Made by a program: the position numbers and the translations under genes | The notes under the pieces: model-generated | Database searches by the model: none | The model's input: only the letters and a program-made list of their open reading frames with translations | Told to the model about the DNA's origin: nothing | NCBI GenBank assembly: GCA_965203435.1 | Contig: CBDBCU010000001.1 | Location: forward strand, 434,001 to 498,000 | DNA length: 64,000 nucleotides | Direction of reading: 5' to 3' | DNA from: CBDBCU01 sp965203435 | GTDB lineage: Bacteria > Chloroflexota > Dehalococcoidia > Lucifugimonadales > UBA3495 | Shown: piece after piece, positions 40,450 to 49,119 of the stretch | Layout: each line of letters begins with the position of its first letter | How positions within the stretch are numbered: position 1 is the first letter of the stretch

Positions 40450-42294
40450 CTAAAAAGCCGCAGTTTCCGGCCGGCCGTGCCGGACATCGTAGGCGGCTAT
40501 CTGCTCGGCGGCAAACCGGGTGGCTTCGTACAAGTCCACCAGATCGTTCAGACTGTCGACATACAACAGCCCGTGCAGGGCATTGTGCTGACGCAGTTCC
40601 TCCAAAGTCAGCCGATTGCCCTTGATGCGGTTGCAGGTGCGATGCAGCATCGCCAGGTTATACAGCTCGTCGCTGCCCGGCGTACCCGCCGCCGCCCGCC
40701 GCGCCCGGATATGATCCACTTCCAGCAGATCCAAGTCCAAGCTACCACTGGGACGCCGCGGCTCGTAGCCGCAGCCCCAGCAGCGCGGGCCAAACTTCTC
40801 AATCAACAACGCCCGGGCCGCTTCCTTGGAAATCCGCCCCGACCAACTGGCCGTCTGTACCCCGGCCGGCCGCTCCCGCGGCCGGGATTGTTGCAAAGGG
40901 TAGTATGGCTCCGGGTCCGTGTCCTCCCGCGCCGGCAGCTCCTGGGGGCCGATAATGTGGCTTTCGTACAGAGCCGACCGGCCTTGCAGGGCCGGCCCGT
41001 CCCCTCTAACCAGGGTTTTCAGGGCGTCCACGGTGGCCTGGGTGGTGCCGGTCAGCGGCATATTGTTCAGATAGAATCGCCGCTTGAGCATCGTCCAGGA
41101 ACGATAGGCCATATCGCAGGCAATCCACTGCCGGCCCAAACGCTCCGCCGCTACCGCCGTAGTAGCGCAGCCGGCAAAAATATCCAGCACCACATCGCCG
41201 GGATTGCTGCTCACTTGGATGATGCGCTCGTATAAAGCCAGCGGCTTTTGGGTGGTATAGCCGACATACTCTCTCCCGGCGTTATAGTTAGTAAAGCCGG
41301 TAGGATTGAGGATGAGGTTTTGCGGCATATTCCCCAGATCGGCCGCAGCGTAACGCTTCAATCCCGGCCAGACCCCCCGGGTCGGATGCGTAATCAACCC
41401 GGCGGCATCCAAGGCGTCCAACCGGGCGTGGACGCCCTCAATGCGGGTATAGCCCGGGATGAAATGCTGCTCAATCCAGTGGGCGTAGGGGGAGGACCGG
41501 GGCGGCGCCCAATGCCGGCCGCGGGACGCAACATCATATCCATGCCACGGCCGCCCGGATTCCCCTGCCGTGGCATTGGCTCCGGTCAGATTCTCAGAGC
41601 GATATTGCCCCCGGTCATCTTGGGCCGGATACCCGGCCCTTAACTGGTCGGCGGTTTTGGGTTCGGCGATGGCCGGGCCGTTCCAGGTGTAGGCGTCGGC
41701 CTTGGTATAATAAAGCAAAGTGTCGACGATGTTGCCGTAACCTTTGGCGTCGTTGTGGGCTATCGCCCGCCGCCAAGCAATGGCATTGCGGTAATTGCCC
41801 GCCCCGAACACCCCATCCAGCAGCATCCGCAGGTAGCTGTTGGCGTGGTTGTCGCAGTGGACATAGATGCTGCCGGTCGGTTTCAGCACCCGGTAGCACT
41901 CAATCAGCCGCACCGCCATATAAGCGATGTAGGCCGCCTCGTTTTCCGTAGCGCAAGCCTCCACCGCTTGCACTACCGAAAACACTTGGGGGTAATCGTC
42001 CGCGATGCCGGCTTTCCACGACGGATGAATGTTCGCGTCCCAGCTCCACACATCCCTTACCCGGGTTTCGCCAATCCCCTCGTTATGGGCCGCGCCATGC
42101 CGGGCGGCCAGAGCCGCCTCCTCCCCATACTCGGCGGGGCTGATCGGCGGCCGCGGCCGGCCGGTAAAAGTTTCATTGGCGGCAAAGGGCGGGTCGATGG
42201 CAATCAGGTCAATGCACTCGTTATTCAACGAGCGCAGGAAAGGCAGGTTGTCGGTAATCGCCAAGGTGCGGTTGGCTACATTCAGGCGGGACAC
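40450..42294 (-). CDS. Beta-class DNA methyltransferase fused to a C-terminal HNH nuclease (copy 2)
   Basis: The 614-residue protein is a paralogue of the one at 10767-12146. Shared blocks are NRTLAITDNLPFLRSLN, LIAIDPPFA (catalytic), RVLKPTGSIYVHCDNHANSY, YTTQKPLALYERIIQVSS and the SAM-binding DIFAGCATTAVAAERLGRQW. The region between the catalytic and SAM motifs is over 100 residues longer, consistent with a different target. Residues about 505-560 are the HNH domain: CWGCGYEP, LLEVDHIRARR, LAMLHRTCNRIKGN. The GTG start follows GAGGG. The next gene downstream is the unrelated DUF35/thiolase pair. Confidence 0.88.
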   Translation of the reverse strand: MSRLNVANRTLAITDNLPFLRSLNNECIDLIAIDPPFAANETFTGRPRPPISPAEYGEEAALAARHGAAHNEGIGETRVRDVWSWDANIHPSWKAGIADDYPQVFSVVQAVEACATENEAAYIAYMAVRLIECYRVLKPTGSIYVHCDNHANSYLRMLLDGVFGAGNYRNAIAWRRAIAHNDAKGYGNIVDTLLYYTKADAYTWNGPAIAEPKTADQLRAGYPAQDDRGQYRSENLTGANATAGESGRPWHGYDVASRGRHWAPPRSSPYAHWIEQHFIPGYTRIEGVHARLDALDAAGLITHPTRGVWPGLKRYAAADLGNMPQNLILNPTGFTNYNAGREYVGYTTQKPLALYERIIQVSSNPGDVVLDIFAGCATTAVAAERLGRQWIACDMAYRSWTMLKRRFYLNNMPLTGTTQATVDALKTLVRGDGPALQGRSALYESHIIGPQELPAREDTDPEPYYPLQQSRPRERPAGVQTASWSGRISKEAARALLIEKFGPRCWGCGYEPRRPSGSLDLDLLEVDHIRARRAAAGTPGSDELYNLAMLHRTCNRIKGNRLTLEELRQHNALHGLLYVDSLNDLVDLYEATRFAAEQIAAYDVRHGRPETAAF

Positions 42295-42407
42295 GCGGGC
42301 AAACCCTCGATTTCGGGAATACCGGGCAAGGCTGAACCGGAAAAGGCAACCCCATTCTAATGCCTTGCCGAATCGGTGTAAAGAACCCCCATGTCCCTAA
42401 TCCGCAT

Positions 42408-42418
42408 TGTGCTACAAT
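42408..42418 (+). promoter_or_regulatory. Extended -10 promoter of the S41 protease gene
   Basis: TGTGCTACAAT lies only seven bases before the ATG at 42425, so the transcript would be leaderless or nearly so. The core TTGTGCTACAATAG is also found before purM. Confidence 0.65.
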
Positions 42419-42424
42419 AGCAAT

Positions 42425-43666
42425 ATGATCAGGTTCCGCATTTTCGCCACTTATCTGCTGGCCCTGGCCGTGGGGGCGGCATTGGGGCTGACCGTGGCTT
42501 ATGCCCTGCAACAGGGCTGGGCCGGCCGGGTCAGCTGGGGGCCGCTGACGACCATGACCGGCAGCAGCCTGCCCCCGGAGTTTGACCGCCTGGGGGAAGC
42601 CTGGGATTTCCTGCAAAAGGAACATATCGACCGGGAGGGGATCGACGCCGCCCAGTTGAGCGACGGGGCGATTCGGGGGATGATGCAAGCTCTCGAGGAT
42701 CCCTACGCCTCCTTTCTCAATACGCAGCAGTTTGAGCTGGAATCTGAGGAAGTGCGCGGCTTTTTCGGCGGCATCGGGGCGCAGGTGGGGATGCGGGAGG
42801 GCCGCCTGACCATCATTGCCCCCTTGCCCGATACGCCGGCGGAACAGGCCGGCATCCGGCCCGGGGATGTCATTCTGGAAATTGACGGGGAAAGCGCCAG
42901 CGGCCTGACCCTGCTGGAAGCCGTTTCCCGCATCCGCGGCGAGCAAGGCACCACCGTGGAGCTGCTGGTGCTGCATCTGAATCAGCCGGAGCCGGCGGTC
43001 CTTGCCATCACCCGGGGCGTCATCCCCCTGGAAACGGTGCGCTTTGCGATGCGGCGCGACGGCATCGGCCACCTGCAAATCTCCAGCTTTGCCAACAATA
43101 CCGATGAACAGGTAACGGCCGCCTTGCAGGAGTTCCGGGCCGCCAACGGGGTTGGTCTGATTGTCGACCTGCGGAACAATCCCGGCGGCCTGCTGCGCGC
43201 CGTGGTGGATGTTACCAGCCAGTTCCTCGGGGAGGGCTTGGTCGCCTACGAACTGAACGGCCAGGGGGAGCGTAGGGATTGGAACGCCACCGGGGACGGC
43301 CCGGCCCGGGATATTCCGATGGTAGTGCTGGTCAATCAATTCAGCGCCAGCGCCAGCGAGGTTTTTGCCGGGGCTATTATTGACCACAACCGGGCGCCGG
43401 TTATCGGGGTTACATCCTTTGGCAAGGGCAGCGTCAACACGATGCGCGGCCTTTCCGACGGCTCCGGCATTTTCTTTACCATTGCCCGCTGGTACACTCC
43501 CAAGGGGACTTTGATCGAGGGGGCCGGCATCAATCCCACTTTTACCGTGGCAGCGCCGCCGGATTCCGCCACCGATGTGCAGTTGGAGCGGGCGATCGAG
43601 TATCTGCAACAGCGGCGGGCCGGCGCAGTCCCGGCCTCCCGGCCATCCTATAATTCAGGCGGTTAA
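42425..43666 (+). CDS. S41-family carboxy-terminal processing protease
   Basis: C-terminal processing proteases cut exported proteins in the periplasm or at the cell surface. The 413-residue product has an N-terminal membrane anchor (FATYLLALAVGAALGLTVAY), a helical region, a PDZ domain (GIGAQVGMREGRLTIIAPLP, then AEQAGIRPGDVILEIDG), and the protease core with LIVDLRNNPGGLL. The nucleophile is Ser309 in FSASASEVFAGAI and the general base Lys334 in TSFGKGSVNT; the spacing of 25 is normal. The ATG has no leader beyond a -10 box. smpB follows after three bases. Confidence 0.94.
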   Translation: MIRFRIFATYLLALAVGAALGLTVAYALQQGWAGRVSWGPLTTMTGSSLPPEFDRLGEAWDFLQKEHIDREGIDAAQLSDGAIRGMMQALEDPYASFLNTQQFELESEEVRGFFGGIGAQVGMREGRLTIIAPLPDTPAEQAGIRPGDVILEIDGESASGLTLLEAVSRIRGEQGTTVELLVLHLNQPEPAVLAITRGVIPLETVRFAMRRDGIGHLQISSFANNTDEQVTAALQEFRAANGVGLIVDLRNNPGGLLRAVVDVTSQFLGEGLVAYELNGQGERRDWNATGDGPARDIPMVVLVNQFSASASEVFAGAIIDHNRAPVIGVTSFGKGSVNTMRGLSDGSGIFFTIARWYTPKGTLIEGAGINPTFTVAAPPDSATDVQLERAIEYLQQRRAGAVPASRPSYNSGG

Positions 43667-43669
43667 ATT

Positions 43670-44167
43670 ATGCCCAGCCGCAAGAAAAAAACGGCGGCTG
43701 TCAAGCAACAGCCGGCCAACAACCGCACCATCGCCGTCAATCGGCAGGCGCGCTTTAACTATGAAATCCTGGATCAGTACGAGGCCGGCCTGGCCTTGAC
43801 CGGCACGGAAATCAAGTCGGTGCGGGCCGGCCGGGTAGATTTGCGGGAAGCCTACGCTCGGCCGCAGCAGGGCGAGCTGTGGCTGCTGAACGCCCACATT
43901 GCCCAGTATGACGCCGGCAGCATCTACAATCACGACCCGCGCCGGCCGCGCAAGCTGCTGCTGCACCGGGAGGAAATCCGCAAGCTCAGCGATGAAGTGG
44001 CGCAAAAGGGCTTGACCCTGGTAGCCCTGCGCCTCTACATCAAAAACCATGTCGCCAAGCTGGAAGTGGGCTTGGCCCGGGGCAAGCGGCAGTATGACAA
44101 ACGGCGGGCCATCCGCGACCGGGAGCTGGATCTGGCGGCCCGTCAGGCTATGCGCGCCGCCCGCTAG
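43670..44167 (+). CDS. smpB: SsrA-binding protein SmpB
   Basis: SmpB binds tmRNA and brings it to stalled ribosomes. The 165-residue product has NRQARFNYEILDQYEAGLAL, the core TGTEIKSVRAGRVDLREAY, NAHIAQYDAGSIYNHDPRRP, RKLLLHREEIRKL and the C-terminal basic tail GKRQYDKRRAIRDRELDLAA. Everything matches the family; the N-terminus has an extra 20 basic residues. It is probably co-transcribed with the S41 protease. The tmRNA gene itself is not in the window. Confidence 0.97.
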   Translation: MPSRKKKTAAVKQQPANNRTIAVNRQARFNYEILDQYEAGLALTGTEIKSVRAGRVDLREAYARPQQGELWLLNAHIAQYDAGSIYNHDPRRPRKLLLHREEIRKLSDEVAQKGLTLVALRLYIKNHVAKLEVGLARGKRQYDKRRAIRDRELDLAARQAMRAAR

Positions 44168-44188
44168 TTTTCCGGCATAGGAAAAGGG

Positions 44189-44194
44189 TATAAT
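44189..44194 (+). promoter_or_regulatory. Possible -10 box before the gamma-carbonic-anhydrase-like gene
   Basis: TATAAT preceded by GGG lies 69 bases before the TTG start. A GC-rich hairpin (TAGCCGGCCGGG with CCCGGCCGGGCTA, one bulge) occupies 44201-44234 in the presumed leader. It lacks a T-run. No clear -35 is seen. Confidence 0.4.
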
Positions 44195-44262
44195 CCGGTA
44201 GCCGGCCGGGCCTAGACATCCCGGCCGGGCTATTCAACCCAGGACGCCGAGGAGGAGGGCTT

Positions 44263-44769
44263 TTGATTAGAAGTTTGGGCGACAAGACCCCCAAAGTAGC
44301 CGAAACCGCTTGGATCAGCGAGTTCGCCTATGTGGTGGGGGATGTGGAGATTGGCGAGTATTGCAGCATCTGGCCGGGCGTTACCATCCGGGCCGATGGC
44401 CGGGAAAAGGTGGTTATCGGCAACTATGTCAATGTCCAGGAGGGGGCGGTGATCCACGGCAACGGCCTGGTCATTGAGGATTATGTCACCGTGGGCCACA
44501 GCGTGGTGGTGCATGGCGACCGCATCGGGGCCGGCTCCCTGCTGGGCAACAACTGCACTTTCCTGCACCGGGCCACCATCGGGAAAGAGTGTCTTATCGC
44601 CGCCAATTCGGTAGTGCTGTCCGGGGCGCACATTCCCGATCGTTCCTTTGTCACCGGCATCCCCGGCGCGGTCAAACGGGAAGTGGACGCGCGGCAGATT
44701 GCCAATATGCAGCGCACCGCCAAAGCCCTGGTAGAACGGGCCAAGGTGTTCCGGGACAGCGGGTTGTAG
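44263..44769 (+). CDS. Gamma-carbonic-anhydrase-family hexapeptide-repeat protein
   Basis: The 168-residue product is a left-handed beta-helix of hexapeptide repeats. It shows the family path WISEFAYVVGDVEIGEYCSI, RADGREKVVIGNYVNVQEGA, VIHGNGLVIEDYVTVGHSVV and VHGDRIGAGSLLGN, with three histidines in zinc positions. The start is TTG at 44263 with AGGAGGAGGG before it. Many members of this group (YrdA, PaaY-like) lack proven carbonic anhydrase activity, and the usual HGC after the second His is HGD here. It ends 231 bases before the frameshifted secreted-protein gene. Confidence 0.9.
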   Translation: MIRSLGDKTPKVAETAWISEFAYVVGDVEIGEYCSIWPGVTIRADGREKVVIGNYVNVQEGAVIHGNGLVIEDYVTVGHSVVVHGDRIGAGSLLGNNCTFLHRATIGKECLIAANSVVLSGAHIPDRSFVTGIPGAVKREVDARQIANMQRTAKALVERAKVFRDSGL

Positions 44770-44926
44770 CCGATTTGCCTATATAAGGGTATCCGGCGCC
44801 CGGGCGGGGCGACATTCCGGCGATTCTCTTTAGCGGCCGTAGGCTCCTCCGGCAACGATGTTCAGGAGGGGTGGGGCCGGCCGCCAACGGAATTGGGAAA
44901 TTGCCCCGAAACCCGGCCCCGGGATA

Positions 44927-44955
44927 TTGACGCCCCCCGCCCGGCGTAGTATCCT
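44927..44955 (+). promoter_or_regulatory. Sigma-70 type promoter of the phase-variable candidate gene
   Basis: TTGACG at 44927-44932 and TATCCT at 44950-44955 are separated by 17 bases. Transcription would begin near 44962, leaving a leader of about 40 bases with CGGGAGGG before the ATG. Confidence 0.65.
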
Positions 44956-45000
44956 ATTAGCCGCGCCAAGAGCCATAACTTCATACGGGAGGGCATTGCC

Positions 45001-45845
45001 ATGTCCCTACGCAAGGTAGCCGGGGCCATCGCCTTGTTGCTGATTATAGCCTTAATGGGGGGGGGGGGGCAACCGCGACGCAGGCCCGGTCGATCCCCTG
45101 GGACTGTTCCGACTGGCAAGCCTTTGCCCACGAGGACCGCACGACCGCGATCCTCGAGTCCTTGGCCGAAAACCGGGGCAAAACCCTCTACTGCGGCATT
45201 GACCAGTCGGACACTTTCAGCAAGGCGGAAACCTGGGCCGCCGGCAAAGACCGCAACGAGCGGGATGACACCATCTATTCCGGGGAACGCGGCATTTTCC
45301 GCGGCTTTATCGCCGCCCAGGAGGGCTGGCTGACCGACGGAGAATCCGGCATTACCGGGGTCAGCATTGACCGCATTTTTGAGTTTCCTAAAGAGGAACG
45401 GCGGCGCACTAAGCGGGTTAAGCGGCTCAAGGTGCCCGAATCCGCCGCGCCCATCGCCCGGGCTCCCAATGGCTCCCATTATTCCCTCTCCGGCGGGAGT
45501 GAAGGTCTTGCCCGGGATCGCATACGGGATGCCTACTGGAACGGGGTAAATTCGAGCGATCCGCGCAAGGGGAACACGGCGGAAAAGACGGCCTACTGGA
45601 CGGAGTTGGCAGAACCGGTAGCCTTGGCTTACTGCCGCTCCCGGGGCTACACCCGTGTCACCAAATTTGCCCTCGGCGCCCTGCCGGCCGACTACCTGGC
45701 GAGCGCCACCAACGACCAGACCCAGGAGGGCTGGGGCTACGCCGACTTCAGCAATCCCAGCCCTAACACCTACCGCGGCAAGGCGTACCAGTTTGTCCGG
45801 TGGAGCGCCACCTGCCAGAAAACCGTGCGGCGCACCCGGCGGTAG
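45001..45845 (+). CDS. Secreted four-cysteine protein (copy 2), out of frame at a G13 tract
   Basis: The ATG at 45001 opens a signal peptide (VAGAIALLLIIALMGGGG). The frame then breaks at a run of 13 G. Adding one G (or removing two) restores ATATQARSIPWDCSDWQAF and all the rest of a protein very like the one at 30007: LYCGIDQSDTFSKAETW, DRNERDDTIYSGERGIFRGF, AYCRSRGYT and ATCQKTVRR. The four cysteines, the KRVKRLK linker and the promoter are intact, so this looks like a live gene switched off by tract length. A sequencing error in the homopolymer is the main alternative. Function unknown. Confidence 0.8.
45057..45069 (+). repeat. G13 homopolymer tract inside the signal peptide
   Basis: Thirteen consecutive G follow TTAAT, including the G of an internal ATG. 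The tract lies at the end of the signal peptide hydrophobic core. Eleven or fourteen G would restore the reading frame. Confidence 0.9.
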
Positions 45846-45863
45846 GGGTTTGGCGGCTCTGTT

Positions 45864-46003
45864 ACCGTCCTTCCCGCGTAAGCGGGAATCCCGCGAGGGC
45901 TTGCCAAGACTGCGGCATTATAAGGCAGTACCGTCGGATTCCCGCTTACGCGGGAAGGACGGTAGGGGCGCGGGAAGGACGGTAGGGGCGCGGGAAGGAC
46001 GGT
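45864..46003. repeat. Family A repeat with tandem tail
   Basis: The module starts ACCGTCCTTCCCGCGTAAGC and ends GGATTCCCGCTTACGCGGGA then AGGACGGT. The right end is repeated as AGGGGCGCGGGAAGGACGGT twice more (about 20-22 bases each). It fills the gap between the secreted-protein gene and the LLM gene. Confidence 0.85.
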
Positions 46004-46025
46004 TTCTATCGGTGATACCCGCCCT

Positions 46026-46964
46026 CTACCCCAGCCGCTGCGCCGCCGGCAGCACTTCCGCCGCCAGATGTTCCATTACCCGGATGGAGGCATCCAGACC
46101 ATCGACCCGGAAGTCGTAGGTCAGCTGGTCAATGCCCAATTCCCGGCAGTAATGCAGATCGTCCAGCACTTCCCGGGTGGTGGCGATGATGGCGCCGCCG
46201 GAAATTACCGATTCCCCGGGCGCGGCGTCCAGGTCGGTAAAGTGCAGGCTGCGTTTCAGGGAAATGGATATGGCGGCCGGATCGCGGCCGGCCCGTTCGG
46301 TCTGTTCCCGCAGGTAAGGCAGCTGGTCGGCGACAAACTCCGGCGTCTGGCGGGTGGTATGCCAGCAGTCCCCATACTTGGCAACCCGCCGCAGGGCCGG
46401 CCGGCTGTGGCCGCCCACCCAGATAGGGATATGCGGCTGCTGCACCGGCTTGGGATAAAACTGGATGTCGGAAATATCATAGTAGCGGCCGTGATATTCC
46501 GGATCGGCCGCCGTCCAGAGAACCTGGAAAATTTCCAGAAACTCGTCGCTCATTGGCCCCCGTTCCGCATAAGGGACGCCCAGGGTGTCAAACTCCTTTT
46601 CCAGCCAGCCCACGCCCACGCCGCAAATCATCCGTCCCCCGGTCAGCACATCCAGGGAGGCGAACATCTTGGCCTGCACCAGGGGATTGCGGTAGGGCAA
46701 AATCAGGACGGTGCTGCCGAGTTTGATGGTTTCGGTGCAGGCCGCCATATAGCCCAGCAGGGTCATGGTTTCCAGAAAGGGCTCGTCGACGGGGCGGGAA
46801 AAGGAGCCGTCGGCGGTATAGGGATACTGATTGGTGCCGCCGGTGGGCAGCAGGATATGGTCGCCGGCCAGGACCGCCTCGAAGCCCAGTTCCTCGGCCC
46901 GCTGCGCGAAACGGCGGATGCCGGCCGCATCCGGCAAGCGGGGGATACTCAATCCAATGTTCAT
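46026..46964 (-). CDS. LLM-class F420-dependent oxidoreductase
   Basis: The 312-residue protein is a luciferase-like TIM barrel. It begins MNIGLSIPRLPDAAGIRRFA, with ERAEELGF-like spacing, AGDHILLP, KLGSTVLILPYRNPLVQAKM, FASLDVLTGGRMICGVGVGW and IPIWVGGHSRPALRR. This pattern fits the F420-dependent subgroup common in Actinobacteria and Chloroflexota rather than FMN-dependent monooxygenases, though the cofactor cannot be proved. A TGTGCTATACT promoter lies 48 bases before the ATG. Confidence 0.9.
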   Translation of the reverse strand: MNIGLSIPRLPDAAGIRRFAQRAEELGFEAVLAGDHILLPTGGTNQYPYTADGSFSRPVDEPFLETMTLLGYMAACTETIKLGSTVLILPYRNPLVQAKMFASLDVLTGGRMICGVGVGWLEKEFDTLGVPYAERGPMSDEFLEIFQVLWTAADPEYHGRYYDISDIQFYPKPVQQPHIPIWVGGHSRPALRRVAKYGDCWHTTRQTPEFVADQLPYLREQTERAGRDPAAISISLKRSLHFTDLDAAPGESVISGGAIIATTREVLDDLHYCRELGIDQLTYDFRVDGLDASIRVMEHLAAEVLPAAQRLG

Positions 46965-47011
46965 AACTCGGCCCGTCCTCTTTGCCCGGTCAAGGGTGAC
47001 TGATTAGAGGG

Positions 47012-47022
47012 AGTATAGCACA
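47012..47022 (-). promoter_or_regulatory. Extended -10 promoter of the LLM gene
   Basis: On the minus strand this reads TGTGCTATACT, 48 bases before the ATG at 46964. Confidence 0.6.
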
Positions 47023-47055
47023 GGGGGATTGTTATGTTCCGGGGGAAAATCCATA

Positions 47056-47922
47056 CTACTCGCACCCCGGCGGATAAGTTCGGGCCGAAATCAGATGGCC
47101 GGCCGGGTTGAACAGGCCGGCTACATCCGGCTTTTGGTTGTTCCAGACCGGGCTGTCCTCGGCAAAGGAAAAGCCGCCCCATTCCGGATGGCGCCGATTG
47201 GTATAAATCCTTACCCGCCGCCCCGGTTCCAGGATAAAAGACGCGGCAAAGGTCAGCTCCGGCTTGCCCTCGCTTATATCCTGCACTCGCCAGCCCTGCA
47301 AATCTACGGCCGCGCCGGTGTTATTCAGCAGCTGTACGAACTCGTCGGCCTCAGAGCCAACTACTGCTCCGTCAAAGAAAAGGCACTCGATAATCATCCC
47401 CTTGGGCAAGGGCGTGGGCGTAGGTAAGGGCGCAACCGTGGTCGTGGGCATCAGAGTTGGCATAGGCGTGGGCGGCAAAGTTGGCGGCGGCGCAGGGGCC
47501 GGCGGGGTTACGGGCGTGGGGACGGGTGTCGGCGCGGCGGTGGGGGCCGGCGTAGGCGCAGGCGTCGGTATCGGCAAGGGAGATGGCGCTACGGCCGGCG
47601 CTGGGGTAACGACCGGCGTCGGCGGCGGATTGGTCGACGCGGTCGGCGGCGGCGGGGCGGCCGGGAATAATGGCGGCGACAGTGGCGAGGGCCGGAATTG
47701 ATATACCGAAGTCGGGACGGGGGAGGGCATCAAGGAAATAACCGGAATGTCCGGAGGCCGGGTAACGGTCGGCGTAGGCGGCGGCGCGGCCGTGGCGGCT
47801 GGCGCCGGAGTCGGCCGGGCCTCGGAGCCGCAACCGGCCAGCAGGATGGCGATCAGGGCGGCTATCAGCAGGAAAGCCGGCAAAAACCGCCGGCAAAGGC
47901 TCTTTCCGGTTACAGTTGGCAT
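47056..47922 (-). CDS. Lipoprotein with Pro/Thr-rich linker and lamin-tail domain
   Basis: The 288-residue product has a lipoprotein signal peptide (FLLIAALIAILLAGC, lipid-bearing Cys31). A linker of about 140 residues made almost only of Pro, Thr, Ala and Val follows, and then a C-terminal lamin-tail domain (ADEFVQLLNNTGAAVDLQGW, then RVRIYTNRRHPEWGG). Such domains are found on surface proteins and secreted nucleases. No nuclease part is present here. The linker codons make an imperfect short-period DNA repeat. A cell-surface location is likely. Confidence 0.88.
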   Translation of the reverse strand: MPTVTGKSLCRRFLPAFLLIAALIAILLAGCGSEARPTPAPAATAAPPPTPTVTRPPDIPVISLMPSPVPTSVYQFRPSPLSPPLFPAAPPPPTASTNPPPTPVVTPAPAVAPSPLPIPTPAPTPAPTAAPTPVPTPVTPPAPAPPPTLPPTPMPTLMPTTTVAPLPTPTPLPKGMIIECLFFDGAVVGSEADEFVQLLNNTGAAVDLQGWRVQDISEGKPELTFAASFILEPGRRVRIYTNRRHPEWGGFSFAEDSPVWNNQKPDVAGLFNPAGHLISARTYPPGCE

Positions 47923-48000
47923 AGCGGATTAGAAGGTAACGCCGCTTGGATTTTGGGGCAAGGGCCATTCCGCCGCATTGATTTGCCAAATCTCCGGGAT

Positions 48001-48011
48001 TATGCTATACT
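48001..48011 (+). promoter_or_regulatory. Extended -10 promoter upstream of the duplicated-domain gene
   Basis: TATGCTATACT, identical to the aldolase and helicase motifs, lies 127 bases before the ATG at 48138, giving a long GC-rich leader of about 120 bases. The leader holds no recognised RNA element. Confidence 0.5.
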
Positions 48012-48137
48012 TCCTTTAATCAAGGAACCAAGCGCGCCAGGGCAGCGGGCAACAATCCCCGGAGGGGAGGCCCGCCGGCGGTGGGGTAGTAGGGCCGGCC
48101 GCGCGGCAGCCAGAGCTATCTTACAGGAGGCTGACCT

Positions 48138-49028
48138 ATGGACAAGGGAAGTGTAGTCTTTAACGGCGGGGCCGTGGACATCACCCTCGAATACCGGGAA
48201 CTGATGCCCGACCAGGGCCTGTGCGTCCAGGTGTTCGGCAAGGCGGAGGGCCAGGACACCGAAATCCTGCGCTTCGACTGCTTCGACCAGATGCCCCATT
48301 ACCACTACGGCCCGGCCAACCACAACATCCGGCTGAATATGGACAAGACCACCGTCGGCAATCCCTTCGGCTGGACGCTGGACAACCTGCGGACCAAGCT
48401 CCCGGCGATGATCCAGCGGGCCGGCTACGAGGACCTGGCCGCCGAAGTGGAAGCCAATCCGGTGGCCGCGGCGGTGCTGGACGAAGTGGAAGCCAAGGGC
48501 CGCCAGATGGCCGTGGGGATGCGCCGCACCGTTACCCACAAGTTCGAGCGGATGCTGGAGGAGGATGTGTTCACCGTGGGCAACCTCCGCATCGGCTTGG
48601 AATACCGCATCCTGCCCCAGGCCAACACCGAGGGACTGGCGATTCATGTCCTGTCCGATGTGGCCGACCAGAATGTGGAGCTGCTGGCCTTTGACTGCTT
48701 TGTCAACGGCCCCCACTACCACTACGGCCCCCGCAATCAGGACATCCGCATCTACTGGGACACCACCACCTCCGGCGAAACCCTGCGCTGGACGATCGAC
48801 CAGTTCTACGCCGGCAATATGAAAAAGATGGTGGAGCGGGCCGGCTATCCCACGATCGCCAACGACATCGACGAAAACCTGCTCCAGGCCACTCTGCCGG
48901 CCATCGAAAAGCGGGCTTTCGCCCTGGTGGCGGAAAATGAGGGGGCGATCGACCGGATGCAGAACGACCCCAAGGCCGCCCTGCTCAAGGAAATCGAGTC
49001 CCTGCGGGAGCGGGTCGCCGCCCTCTAA
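48138..49028 (+). CDS. Internally duplicated protein with two PHYHYGP motifs, unknown function
   Basis: The 296-residue protein is made of two related halves. Each carries a stretch of about 100 residues: LEYRELMPDQGLCVQVFGKA then LRFDCFDQMPHYHYGP and GWTLDNL in the first; LEYRILPQANTEGLAIHVLS then LAFDCFVNGPHYHYGP and RWTIDQF in the second. Both end with a RAGY segment. A helical section (about 105-150) links them and a coiled coil ends the protein. The repeated Cys and His residues could bind a metal. CAGGAGG lies before the ATG. No known family is claimed. A terminator follows. Confidence 0.85.
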   Translation: MDKGSVVFNGGAVDITLEYRELMPDQGLCVQVFGKAEGQDTEILRFDCFDQMPHYHYGPANHNIRLNMDKTTVGNPFGWTLDNLRTKLPAMIQRAGYEDLAAEVEANPVAAAVLDEVEAKGRQMAVGMRRTVTHKFERMLEEDVFTVGNLRIGLEYRILPQANTEGLAIHVLSDVADQNVELLAFDCFVNGPHYHYGPRNQDIRIYWDTTTSGETLRWTIDQFYAGNMKKMVERAGYPTIANDIDENLLQATLPAIEKRAFALVAENEGAIDRMQNDPKAALLKEIESLRERVAAL

Positions 49029-49059
49029 TCCCGGCAGTTGCCCATCGCGGCAAAAAAGG

Positions 49060-49095
49060 GACGGCCCGGCGCTTATGCCGGGCTGTCTTTCTATT
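49060..49095 (+). terminator. Rho-independent terminator after the duplicated-domain gene
   Basis: GACGGCCCGGC pairs with GCCGGGCTGTC around GCTTAT (one G-T pair) and is followed by TTTCTATTCTC. It lies 31 bases after the stop. Confidence 0.8.
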
Positions 49096-49119
49096 CTCTA
49101 TTCCTTGACCGGCTGGCGG

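Noticed and set aside
44168..45000. tmRNA gene near smpB
   Set aside because: No tRNA-Ala-like acceptor ends or tag reading frame could be found there.
47400..47700. Short-period DNA repeat in the lipoprotein gene as a microsatellite
   Set aside because: It is explained by Pro/Thr/Ala codons of the linker and is not perfect at the DNA level.
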